Part shown: in pieces, positions 19,656-29,661 of the stretch
Layout: the number at the start of each line of letters is the position of its first letter
Numbering within the stretch: position 1 is the stretch's first letter
Origin: Pseudomonadota bacterium
GTDB taxonomy: Bacteria > Pseudomonadota > Alphaproteobacteria > Micropepsales > Micropepsaceae
Length of the DNA stretch: 64,000 nt
Reading direction: 5' to 3'
NCBI GenBank assembly: GCA_016201105.1
Contig: JACQDN010000030.1
Span: 124,001 to 188,000 of the forward strand
Notes under the pieces: generated by a model
What the model was told of the DNA's origin: nothing
The model's input: only the letters and a program-made list of their open reading frames with translations
Databases searched by the model: none
Made by a program: the position numbers and the translations under genes

Positions 19656-19776
19656 ACCCGGGAGGCGTTAGGGTCTTGGTTTCAAGGCCAAATTTGTCAA
19701 TTGAATCAAGGGGACGGACCAGGGGCGCTCGTTTCAGAGGCCCGATACCGTCCGCCAAATGGAAGGATGAAGAACA

Positions 19777-21702
<1,926 letters not shown>

Positions 21703-21829
21703 CACGCCGCCTTGCATCGATCGCGTGTGGGGGCGCGGACATGCTTTTAGGAGTTGAAATGACGCGGAGCCGGCTTACCTCGAACTTGGGGGCAAGCGGG
21801 CTTTCGTGCAATCAGATCACGATCAAAGC

Positions 21830-22960
21830 ATGACCAAGCGTTGCTATTACGAAGTCCTAGGTGTGGAACGCTCGGCGCCGATCGAGACCATCAAGGGCGC
21901 CTATCGCAAGGCCGCCAAGGAACATCACCCCGACCGCAATCACGGCGACAGCACGGCCGAAGTCCGCTTCAAGGAAGTCAGCGAAGCCTATGAAGTTCTG
22001 AAGGACGATCAAAAGCGCGCCGCCTACGACCGCTTCGGCCATGCTGCGTTCGAACACGGCGTGGGCCACGGCGGCGGCCGCGGAAATCCTTTCGACTTCG
22101 CGTCGTCCTTCACCGACATCTTCGACGATCTGTTCGGCGAATTCACCGGCGGGCGCAAAGCGCGCCGGCAGAACCGCGGGCAGGATCTTCGCTTCAATCT
22201 CGAGATCAACCTGGAAGAAGCCTTCAAGGGCCGTCAGGCGCAGATCAAGGTGCCGACGGCGGTCGCTTGCGAAGTGTGCGGCGGAACCGGTGCGGAATCC
22301 GGCACGCGGCCCGAGCAATGCCCGACCTGTTCGGGCATCGGCAAAGTGCGCGCGCAGCAGGGCTTCTTCACCATCGAGCGCACTTGTCCCAGTTGCCGCG
22401 GCCATGGCCGCATCATCCGCAATCCCTGCAAGCCGTGTCAGGGCACCGGTCACTTGCAGAAAGAGCGCACGCTTGCGGTGGACGTGCCGCCGGGCGTGGA
22501 AGAAGGAACCCGCATTCGCCTGGCTGGCGAAGGCCAGAGCGGGATGAACGGCGGACCTTCCGGAGATCTCTACATTTTCATTTCGGTCACGCCGCACCCC
22601 ATCTTCCAGCGCGACGGTCACGATCTTTATTGCCGCTGCCCGGTTTCGTTCACGACGGCGGCGCTGGGCGGCACGATCGAAGTGCCGACGCTGGACGGCG
22701 GGCGCACCAAAGTCACGGTGCCGGAAGGCACACAGCCCGGACGCCAGTTCCGCGTGCGCAGCAAAGGCATGCCGGTCCTGCGCGGCGGCAATATGAGCGG
22801 CGATCTCTATGTCGAACTCGCGGTGGAAACGCCGGTCAAGCTTTCCAAGAAGCAGAAAGAACTGCTGCGCGAATTCGAGAAAGTGAGCGAGCCGGGTTGC
22901 CATCCGGAATCGGAGGGCTTCATGGCCAAGCTGAAAGATTTCTGGAAAGCGGCGGACTAG
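21830..22960 (+). CDS. dnaJ: Chaperone protein DnaJ (Hsp40)
   Basis: Co-chaperone that delivers clients to DnaK and stimulates its ATPase. 376 residues with an N-terminal J domain carrying the HPD tripeptide ([10 protein letters not shown]), a Gly/Phe-rich linker, four zinc-binding repeats ([32 protein letters not shown]) and the C-terminal client-binding beta domains. The ATG at 21830 ([12 protein letters not shown]) matches the family; a GTG eight codons upstream is less likely. Confidence 0.97.
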   Translation: MTKRCYYEVLGVERSAPIETIKGAYRKAAKEHHPDRNHGDSTAEVRFKEVSEAYEVLKDDQKRAAYDRFGHAAFEHGVGHGGGRGNPFDFASSFTDIFDDLFGEFTGGRKARRQNRGQDLRFNLEINLEEAFKGRQAQIKVPTAVACEVCGGTGAESGTRPEQCPTCSGIGKVRAQQGFFTIERTCPSCRGHGRIIRNPCKPCQGTGHLQKERTLAVDVPPGVEEGTRIRLAGEGQSGMNGGPSGDLYIFISVTPHPIFQRDGHDLYCRCPVSFTTAALGGTIEVPTLDGGRTKVTVPEGTQPGRQFRVRSKGMPVLRGGNMSGDLYVELAVETPVKLSKKQKELLREFEKVSEPGCHPESEGFMAKLKDFWKAAD

Positions 22961-22987
22961 GTTCCCAGTCGTTCCAAAAAGTGAAGG

Positions 22988-23153
22988 GTTCACGCGGAGA
23001 CGCGGAGCCGCAGAGACAGCGAGTCTTCGGCGCGTCTCTTGAGCCGTTACGCCGCGGATTTCTTGGCGCGCAAAGCGCGCCTACAATCGAATTTCGTGAC
23101 GAACAAAACTCAATCCTGGGTTCTCCGCGGCTCCGCGTCTCCGCGCGAACCAT
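22988..23153. repeat. Palindromic repeat, Family B, copy 2
   Basis: Outer arms GTTCACGCGGAGACGCGGAG and CTCCGCGTCTCCGCGCGAAC, centre GGCGCGCAAAGCGCGCC (23065-23081). It fills the gap between the converging dnaJ and isocitrate-lyase-like genes. Confidence 0.82.
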
Positions 23154-23162
23154 TGTTCTTCT

Positions 23163-23975
23163 TTACTTCGCGAAGAGTGCGTTCATGTTCGGCAGGCCTT
23201 CGACGGATGCGAACATCGCGTCGTACTTGCCCAGCTCCAGAATCTCTTTCGCGGCCCGGCGTGCCGCACCAAGCGCCGCGCGGCCAATCCCCGCGCCTGC
23301 GCTGACACGGCGCACGCCGGCGGCCTTCAATTCTGCCACGCTTGCCAGCTGCGGCACGACGATCGCGTTGATCGGCAGATCGACCTTCGCCGCAATCGTC
23401 CGGAAGGATACGAGATCGGCCAGGAACGGCACGAAGTAGCCGTCGGCGCCGGCTTTTTTGTAACGCGCACCGCGCATCAGCGTTTCATCGAGCGCAGCTT
23501 CCGGCGCCGTCAGTTTCTTCAGGTACACGTCAGTGCGGGCGTTGATGAAGAAGTCCGCGCCCTTCTTCGCAACCGCTTGTTTGATCGCCGCGATCTTGGC
23601 TTCCATCAGATCGACGGAACCACGGCCGTCTTCCAGGTTCATGCCGACGACGCCGCGTTCTATGAGCTTCAGCACGTAATCGGCAACCTTCGCCGGATTT
23701 TCCGAAAAGCCCTCCTCGCTGTCGACGCTGACGGGAATTTTCACGCTGCGGACGATTTCGGCGACGGTCCTGAGCAGTACATCCACCGGCAAGGCCTCGC
23801 CGTCGGGAAAGCCGTGCGACCAGGCAACTGCGGCGCTCGTGGTGGCGATGGCCGGTGCGCCCGCGTCTTCCAGAAGCCGCGCGCTGCCGGCATCCCAGGC
23901 ATTGGCGAGAATGAGAATGTTTCCCTTGGCATGCAGAGCGCGGAATTTGGCGGTTTGGTCTTTCTGTGCGGACAT
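23163..23975 (-). CDS. Isocitrate lyase / PEP mutase-family protein
   Basis: A 270-residue TIM-barrel enzyme of the PEP mutase/isocitrate lyase superfamily, which makes or breaks C-C or C-P bonds next to a carboxylate. Seen: ILANAWDAGSARLLEDAGAPAIATTS (substrate loop), IPVSVDSEEGF (metal-binding acidic residues), GVVGMNLEDG and ADFFINARTDVYL. The isocitrate-lyase KKCGH signature is absent, so it is not a glyoxylate-shunt isocitrate lyase. Methylisocitrate-lyase-like, oxaloacetate-decarboxylase-like or phosphonate activities are all possible. The ATG at 23975 follows the pattern of homologues that begin with a polar QKDQTAKFRALH helix. Confidence 0.8.
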   Translation of the reverse strand: MSAQKDQTAKFRALHAKGNILILANAWDAGSARLLEDAGAPAIATTSAAVAWSHGFPDGEALPVDVLLRTVAEIVRSVKIPVSVDSEEGFSENPAKVADYVLKLIERGVVGMNLEDGRGSVDLMEAKIAAIKQAVAKKGADFFINARTDVYLKKLTAPEAALDETLMRGARYKKAGADGYFVPFLADLVSFRTIAAKVDLPINAIVVPQLASVAELKAAGVRRVSAGAGIGRAALGAARRAAKEILELGKYDAMFASVEGLPNMNALFAK

Positions 23976-24119
23976 GGCGGCCTCTAATTGTGATCGAGGC
24001 ATAATGTAGTACGCCGCCGCGACCAGTGACTGTCGATTTTCACATTTTATGTCTGCGCGACGAGCAGAGCTCGCTCCACGGCCGCTTGCGATCAAACGAC
24101 GAGCGATTAGGCTAGAAGC

Positions 24120-24686
24120 ATGGCTTTGAGCGAGTTCGGGCGATTCCTGCGTACAGCAATCGCGCATCCGCGCAAGGTCGGCGCGATTGCGCCGTCCAGT
24201 CCTGCGCTCGCACGCGCCATCGCGGCGCAAGTCGATCCCGCCATGCCGGGAAAGGTGTTGGAGCTCGGACCAGGCACCGGCGTCATCACCCAAGCACTTA
24301 TTAACCGCGGCATCGCGCCCGAACGGATCGTGGCGGTGGAATATGACCGCGATTTCGCATCGCTCGTGGAAAAGCGCTGCCCCGGCGTGCGGGTGGTGCG
24401 CGGCGATGCGTTCGACCTCGATGCAACTTTGGGACGCGATGCAAAGGAGTTTGCCGGGATCGTCTCCGGCCTGCCCTTGCTCAATCACACGCCACACCGC
24501 CGCCGCATGCTGATCGAAGACGCGCTCCGCCGCCTCAAACCGGGGGCGCCCTATGTGCAGTTCTCTTATGGGTTGCAGCCTTCGATTCCGGGGACGTCGC
24601 GCTATTCGGTAACCCGCGCCGCTATCATCTGGAACAACCTGCCGCCGGCGCGGGTTTGGGTGTACCGCAACAAGATCAACGGCTGA
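24120..24686 (+). CDS. PmtA-like phospholipid N-methyltransferase
   Basis: A 188-residue class I methyltransferase close to the Rhizobium/Rhodobacter-type PmtA, which methylates phosphatidylethanolamine towards phosphatidylcholine at the inner membrane. Typical blocks are FGRFLRTAIAHPRKVGAIAPSS at the start, the SAM loop VLELGPGTGVITQAL, GLPLLNH, and the terminal VQFSYG and NLPPARVWVYR. KsgA-type rRNA dimethylases share the SAM loop but not these flanks. Divergent from the isocitrate-lyase-like gene. Substrate assignment is by family similarity only. Confidence 0.78.
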   Translation: MALSEFGRFLRTAIAHPRKVGAIAPSSPALARAIAAQVDPAMPGKVLELGPGTGVITQALINRGIAPERIVAVEYDRDFASLVEKRCPGVRVVRGDAFDLDATLGRDAKEFAGIVSGLPLLNHTPHRRRMLIEDALRRLKPGAPYVQFSYGLQPSIPGTSRYSVTRAAIIWNNLPPARVWVYRNKING

Positions 24687-24707
24687 CGACTGGGTAAAAA
24701 AAGAAAA

Positions 24708-24852
24708 GGTTCGCGCGCGGAGGCGCGGAGACGCGGAGGGTATCGAGATGTCGGCGCAAATTCTTCGAGTGGGAATTGGCGCGCTTTGCGCGCCGAATGG
24801 ACACTTCGCTGCAGCCAGCGGTTGGCCGACTCCGCGTCTCCGCGCGACCATT
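24708..24852. repeat. Palindromic repeat, Family B, copy 3
   Basis: Arms GGTTCGCGCGCGGAGGCGCG and CTCCGCGTCTCCGCGCGACC around GGCGCGCTTTGCGCGCC (24778-24794). Lies between the converging PmtA-like and pckA genes. Confidence 0.8.
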
Positions 24853-24925
24853 CTTCTTTTGACGTTCCCGCGGATGAAAAAGCCCGCGAGAGTATCGTGA
24901 GCTTTGTATCTCGATGTGAGAAAAA

Positions 24926-26566
24926 TTATTCCGCGGCTTGGGCCAGTTGCGGGGCGGCCTGTAGAACGTCGGCGCCGACGTGGGCTTCGAATTTCTTGAA
25001 GTTCTCGCGGAACATCGAGACGAGCTTCTTGGCCTGCGCGTCGTAGGCGGTTTTGTCGGCCCAGGTGTCGCGTGGATTGAGGATCTTGGAATCCACGCCC
25101 GGTACCGACACCGGCACGCGGAAGCGGAAATGCGGATCGACCCGCATCTCGACATTGGCGAGCGTGCCGTCGAGCGCGGCCGCCAAAAGCGCGCGCGTCG
25201 CCTTGATGGGCATGCGCGAGCCGGTGCCGAAGGCGCCGCCGGTCCAGCCGGTGTTCACCAGCCAGCAATCGGCCTGATGCTGGCCTATGAGATCGCGCAG
25301 CAGATTGCCGTATTCGGACGGATGGCGCGGCATGAACGGCGCGCCGAAACAGGTGGAGAAGGTCGGTTGCGGCTCCTTGCCGAGGCCCTTTTCGGTGCCC
25401 GCGACCTTGGCGGTGAAGCCGGAGAGAAAGTGGTACATCGCCTGGCTCGGCGTCAGCTTGGAGATGGGCGGCAGCACGCCGAACGCATCCGCCGTTAGCA
25501 TGATGACGTTCTTGGGATGTCCGGCGCGGCCGGTGTCGCTGGCGTTGGGAATGAAATCGATCGGGTAAGCGGCGCGGGTATTTTCCGCGTATTGCGCGCT
25601 GTCGAGATCGAGCAGGCACGTTTGGGGATCCATCATCACGTTCTCGAGCACGGTACCGAAGCGTTCCGTCGTCGAGAAAATTTCGGGCTCGGCCTCGCGG
25701 CTGAGCTTGATCACTTTGGCATAGCAGCCGCCTTCGATGTTGAAGACGCCGTATTCGCTCCAGCCATGTTCGTCGTCGCCGATCAGCGTGCGTGAGGCAT
25801 CGGCCGACAGCGTGGTCTTACCTGTACCGGAAAGACCGAAGAAGATTGCCGCTTTGCCGTCCTTGCCGACATTGGCCGAGCAATGCATCGACATCACGCG
25901 CTTGGCGGGAAGCAGGTAGTTCATGATCGTGAACACCGACTTCTTGATTTCTCCGGCGTAGGACGTGCCGCCGATCAGGATGACTTTCTTCGTGAAATTG
26001 ACCGCGATCACCGTTTTCGAGGCGCAGCCGTGCCGGTGCGGATCGGCTTCGAAACTGGGAAGATCGACGATGGTGAATTCCGGCGTGAAGCCGCTCAACT
26101 GATCGGCCGTCGGGCGGATCAGGAGCTGGTGCACGAAGAGCGAATGCCAGGCATATTCGGTGACGACGCGTACCGGCAGACGGTGGCTGAGATCGGCGCC
26201 GCCGAAGACATCCTTGGCGAAGAGTTCGCGCCCTTGCGCGAAGGCCAGCATGTCGGCGTGGAGCGCATCGAAATGTGCCGGGCTCATGGGCTTGTTGTTG
26301 TCCCACCAGACCTGGTTTTCGCTGGCCGCATCGCGCACAACAAACTTGTCGGTGGCGGAACGTCCGGTATGCAGACCGGTGAGAACGACCAGCGGACCAT
26401 CCTTCGCCAAGCGACCTTCGCCGCGCCGGATCGTTTCCTCGTACAGCGCCGGCACGGTCAAGTTCCAGTGCACGGTTTTGAGATTGCGAAAGCCGTGGCT
26501 TTCGAGGCCATGGGCGCTCGGCTGCCGCCCATCTTGAATCGTGTCCTGAGGCTTGGCCTGAGACAT
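24926..26566 (-). CDS. pckA: Phosphoenolpyruvate carboxykinase (ATP)
   Basis: Converts oxaloacetate and ATP to PEP and CO2, the entry step of gluconeogenesis. 546 residues, the normal ATP-type length. Seen: the kinase-1a P-loop [11 protein letters not shown], the metal-site region [12 protein letters not shown] through [20 protein letters not shown], and [16 protein letters not shown]. The ATG at 26566 (MSQAKPQDT) is chosen; the longer upstream frame is low-complexity and unlike the family. Together with maeB it controls flux between malate/oxaloacetate and pyruvate/PEP. Confidence 0.96.
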   Translation of the reverse strand: MSQAKPQDTIQDGRQPSAHGLESHGFRNLKTVHWNLTVPALYEETIRRGEGRLAKDGPLVVLTGLHTGRSATDKFVVRDAASENQVWWDNNKPMSPAHFDALHADMLAFAQGRELFAKDVFGGADLSHRLPVRVVTEYAWHSLFVHQLLIRPTADQLSGFTPEFTIVDLPSFEADPHRHGCASKTVIAVNFTKKVILIGGTSYAGEIKKSVFTIMNYLLPAKRVMSMHCSANVGKDGKAAIFFGLSGTGKTTLSADASRTLIGDDEHGWSEYGVFNIEGGCYAKVIKLSREAEPEIFSTTERFGTVLENVMMDPQTCLLDLDSAQYAENTRAAYPIDFIPNASDTGRAGHPKNVIMLTADAFGVLPPISKLTPSQAMYHFLSGFTAKVAGTEKGLGKEPQPTFSTCFGAPFMPRHPSEYGNLLRDLIGQHQADCWLVNTGWTGGAFGTGSRMPIKATRALLAAALDGTLANVEMRVDPHFRFRVPVSVPGVDSKILNPRDTWADKTAYDAQAKKLVSMFRENFKKFEAHVGADVLQAAPQLAQAAE

Positions 26567-26796
26567 GGATGCTCCTGTTTCCCACCCCCATCCGGCCAAC
26601 ACCTCGGCCCGGACGGCGAAAGCATTATATCGGCCGGGGACCCAATTGCCCCGCCCCCAATTCGGGCAAGGAAGTACCCGTCCCCAGCAAAAAAACAAGC
26701 AGGACGGGGGTGCGGGGTGAAGGCCCAAACGCCGCAGAAGGCTCCTCGGGCTCGCCTTCACTTTTCGCAGGCGCCGCCTTGGTTTAAGACCCCGGG

Positions 26797-27603
26797 ATGG
26801 CCCTCTCCGACGAGGAACTGGAACGCTACGCCCGCCACATCGTGCTGCGCGAAGTGGGCGGCGTCGGCCAGGCCAAACTCAAGGCCGCCAGGGTTCTGGT
26901 GGTGGGGGCCGGGGGGCTCGGCAGTCCGGTGATTCTGTACCTGGCCGCGGCCGGCGTCGGCACTATCGCCATCGCCGATTTCGATTCCGTCTCGCTCTCC
27001 AATCTGCAGCGCCAGATCGCGCACCGCACGGCCGATGTCGGCGAAGCCAAGACCTTGTCGGCCGGGCGCAACGCGCGCGCCATCAATCCTCATGTGAAGA
27101 TCGAAGGCCACAACGCCAGACTTTCGGCACAGAACGCGCTGGCGGCGATTTCGCGTTACGACATCGTGGCCGACGGCTCGGACAATTTCGCCACGCGCTT
27201 TCTCCTCAATGATGCGTGCTATTTCGCGAAGAAGACGCTCGTCTCCGCCGCGGTGACGGAATTCGACGGCCAGCTGGCGACCTTCAAAGCCCACGACAAG
27301 AGCGCTGCCTATCCCTGCTATCGCTGTCTCTTCCCTGAGCCGCCACCGCCGGGCACAGCGCCCTCCTGTTCGGAGATCGGCGTGCTGGGCGCCGCCGCCG
27401 GAGTGATGGGAACGTTGCAGGCGCTCGAAGTGCTCAAAGAGATTCTTGGCATCGGCGAAAGCCTTGCGGGCAAGCTGCTCATTTACGAAGCCTTAAGCGC
27501 CCGCTTCCGCACCGTGCGGGTGAAGCCCGATCCGGTTTGCGCGTTGTGCGGCAGTCGTCCGACCATTCGCGATCTCGCCGTTCATCATGCAGCACAGGCA
27601 TAG
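26797..27603 (+). CDS. moeB: HesA/MoeB/ThiF adenylyltransferase (probable MoeB)
   Basis: Activates the C-terminus of a ubiquitin-like sulfur carrier (MoaD or ThiS) by adenylation for molybdopterin or thiamine synthesis. 268 residues with the opening [20 protein letters not shown], the nucleotide loop [13 protein letters not shown], the catalytic region [14 protein letters not shown], and two zinc-ligand pairs, CYRC near 178 and CALC near 250. There is no rhodanese domain. MoeB and ThiF cannot be told apart from this context because no cofactor genes adjoin. Confidence 0.85.
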   Translation: MALSDEELERYARHIVLREVGGVGQAKLKAARVLVVGAGGLGSPVILYLAAAGVGTIAIADFDSVSLSNLQRQIAHRTADVGEAKTLSAGRNARAINPHVKIEGHNARLSAQNALAAISRYDIVADGSDNFATRFLLNDACYFAKKTLVSAAVTEFDGQLATFKAHDKSAAYPCYRCLFPEPPPPGTAPSCSEIGVLGAAAGVMGTLQALEVLKEILGIGESLAGKLLIYEALSARFRTVRVKPDPVCALCGSRPTIRDLAVHHAAQA

Positions 27604-27641
27604 AGCGTCGCGAAATTCAGCCTTTCGTTAAGAAGTCACGC

Positions 27642-27656
27642 TTAACCGCCGTTTAA
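27642..27656. promoter_or_regulatory. Candidate CtrA-binding box (TTAA-N7-TTAA)
   Basis: TTAACCGCCGTTTAA is a perfect TTAA-N7-TTAA arrangement, the consensus of the alphaproteobacterial cell-cycle regulator CtrA. It lies 59-73 bases before the ATG of the 579-residue unknown gene, a usual operator distance. Further TTAA words occur at 27628 and 27674. A chance match in a short AT-richer stretch cannot be excluded. Confidence 0.45.
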
Positions 27657-27714
27657 GCGGCGCCCGGCGATACTTAACGCGTCGGATGCCTCGCTTGGGG
27701 GGGGATGCGCGCGC

Positions 27715-29454
27715 ATGGCGCAGGAAATTCACTTCGAAGTCTTTACACGCCAGGGCTCGAAGGGTGCCTGGAAGCTGCACGACGTCGCCACCTTGCGCGA
27801 CGCAGCCATCAAGATGGCCGAAGAGCAGATGAAGGACGGCGGGGCGACCGGGGTGAAGGTCATCAAAGAGACCTACAACGAGGAATCCGGCGACTATCTT
27901 ACGCTGAAGATTTTCGAAGACGGCCACAACAAGGTGAAATCGGAGCCCGCGGCGGAAGACGTGCCGCACGCCCTGCCCTGCTTCAAGCCGGACGATCTTT
28001 ATTCCTATCACGCACGCGCCACCATCGCGCGGCTGTTGGGTGAGTTTCTCGCGCGCCAGAAGCTGACGGTGACGGAGCTGCTGCACCGCGCCGATGCGCT
28101 GGAAAAACTCGAGGCCACCGGCACAGTATTTCAGCACGCGATTCAGAAGATCGCGGTGGCACAGGCTTCTTCCACCAGCGTTTCTGTGCAACAGATCGTC
28201 AAGAGCCTGAACGAGCTCACGACGAAGGCGATGAACCGCGTCTATCGCGACGCGCGCAAGGTCTGTTTTCCTGATGTGCAGCCTGGGAAGTTCGGCGCTT
28301 TCGCGGCGAAGGCCTCGGCCGAGAGTGACGGGCTCTATCTTCTCAACGGCACGATCTCGCGGCACTTGCGTCCCGCCAAAACCTGGAACGAAAAACTCTC
28401 GATGCTGCTTGCGCTGATGGGCGAAGCGGAGAAGTCGTCGGAAGGGGCCGGGCGCACGCTCCTGCTTTCTTCCGTCGATACCATTATCTCCGAACTGCTC
28501 AACGGCTCAGCCGCCCTACACGAACTGATCGGCGAGAGTGAAAATCTGGGCGCTGCCTTGATGAGCCTAGTGCAGCTTTTCCTGGGCAAGCCGCAGCAGG
28601 GAAGCGCCAACGCGCTGAACCTTCTGGCCGAGCATTTCGCGAAGGACGAACTCGGCGACGCCCGCACGGCGGTGGCAAGCCGCATTCTGGCGGAACTGAA
28701 GAGCGTCAAGCGGTTGTGTCCGAATTCGGTCGTCGATGAATTGAAGGCGCTGCGCCAGATCGCCAACCGACTGGTGCTGGGGCTGGGAAAATATCTCAGC
28801 CACGAAGACGTCATCGCCGCATTCACGCTGCGCTCCAAGCGGCTCATCACCCATGAATCGATCGGCGCGCATCTGAACGAAACCTGGGCGCCGGACGAGA
28901 AGCTTGAGCGTCTTTTCTTCATCGAGGAGAACATTGTAGGCGTGGAGAATAAACGCCAGCTTGCCTCTTTCGTGATGCCGATCCTCTCCTCACCCACGTT
29001 CGAAGCCCATCTCCTGCTCGCCAAGACCCCGGTGTTGCCGAGGTTGCAGCGGCTGGCTGAGCTGCAAGCGCGCGTGCGCCGTTCCGGCTTCCAGGACAAT
29101 CAGAAACAGGAAATCGGCGACGCGCTGGACAAGATCGCTAACGAAGCCGAGCTGCGCGGCAAGCTTCTCGAATCCATCGAGACCAAACCTGCCGGACACG
29201 TCGAGAAGGCCATTGCGGTGCTGCGCCTGTTCACCGGCGACGCGTTGACCGAGGGCCGGCTTTCGGCGCGCGCGCGCGAGCTCATTCTCAAGCATCTCTC
29301 CAAGCCCGGCTTTCTCGCCGGCTACGTCGAGCATCTCGCCAAGCTGCAGATAGCGGAGAAGCCGACCGCCGAATCGGCCATGAACGAACTGATGCAGACG
29401 CTCGGCAAAGCCGGGATCACGGCGGAGACGGGGCTGAAAAGTATTGCGGCGTAG
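27715..29454 (+). CDS. Conserved-looking protein of unknown function (579 aa)
   Basis: I do not recognise this protein. It is soluble, with no signal peptide or membrane segment. The first 85 residues look like a small alpha/beta domain (IHFEVFTRQGSKGAWKL...GDYLTLKIFED), and the remaining 490 are almost entirely amphipathic helices, as in helical-repeat or scaffold proteins. There are no clear catalytic motifs. Codon use fits the neighbours and the frame is long and intact, so it is a real gene. A CtrA-type box sits upstream. A regulatory or scaffolding role is conceivable but not shown. Confidence 0.75.
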   Translation: MAQEIHFEVFTRQGSKGAWKLHDVATLRDAAIKMAEEQMKDGGATGVKVIKETYNEESGDYLTLKIFEDGHNKVKSEPAAEDVPHALPCFKPDDLYSYHARATIARLLGEFLARQKLTVTELLHRADALEKLEATGTVFQHAIQKIAVAQASSTSVSVQQIVKSLNELTTKAMNRVYRDARKVCFPDVQPGKFGAFAAKASAESDGLYLLNGTISRHLRPAKTWNEKLSMLLALMGEAEKSSEGAGRTLLLSSVDTIISELLNGSAALHELIGESENLGAALMSLVQLFLGKPQQGSANALNLLAEHFAKDELGDARTAVASRILAELKSVKRLCPNSVVDELKALRQIANRLVLGLGKYLSHEDVIAAFTLRSKRLITHESIGAHLNETWAPDEKLERLFFIEENIVGVENKRQLASFVMPILSSPTFEAHLLLAKTPVLPRLQRLAELQARVRRSGFQDNQKQEIGDALDKIANEAELRGKLLESIETKPAGHVEKAIAVLRLFTGDALTEGRLSARARELILKHLSKPGFLAGYVEHLAKLQIAEKPTAESAMNELMQTLGKAGITAETGLKSIAA

Positions 29455-29458
29455 TTTC

Positions 29459-29660
29459 CACCCTCCCTTGGGAGGGTCGATCCGCCTTCGCTGAAGCTAC
29501 GGCGGACCACCTCTAACTCCCGACCCGCCGAAGCTTTAGCGAAGGCGGGAAAATTCGAGAGCGGAGCGAGCGGATTTTTCGGGGAGGATCAGGAAGAATC
29601 ATCTCCCTTCCACATCCTCCCCGAAGCGCTTCGCGCTTCGACCCTCCCGAGGGAGGGTGG
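29459..29660. repeat. Palindromic repeat, Family A, copy 4 (with nested insertion)
   Basis: Left CACCCTCCCTTGGGAGGGTCG, right CGACCCTCCCGAGGGAGGGTGG, inner CGGATTTTTCGGGG and CCCCGAAGCGC/GCGCTTCG. An extra stem CGCCTTCGCTGAAGCTACGG.../...GCCGAAGCTTTAGCGAAGGCG interrupts the left arm. It fills the gap between the converging 579-residue gene and polA, reaching within two bases of the polA stop. Confidence 0.78.
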
Positions 29661-29661
29661 A

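Noticed and set aside
23163..25619. Continuous 818-codon frame on the minus strand
   Set aside because: It runs through the PmtA-like gene, a Family B repeat and part of pckA in the wrong frame; only the 270-residue C-terminal portion is a real protein.
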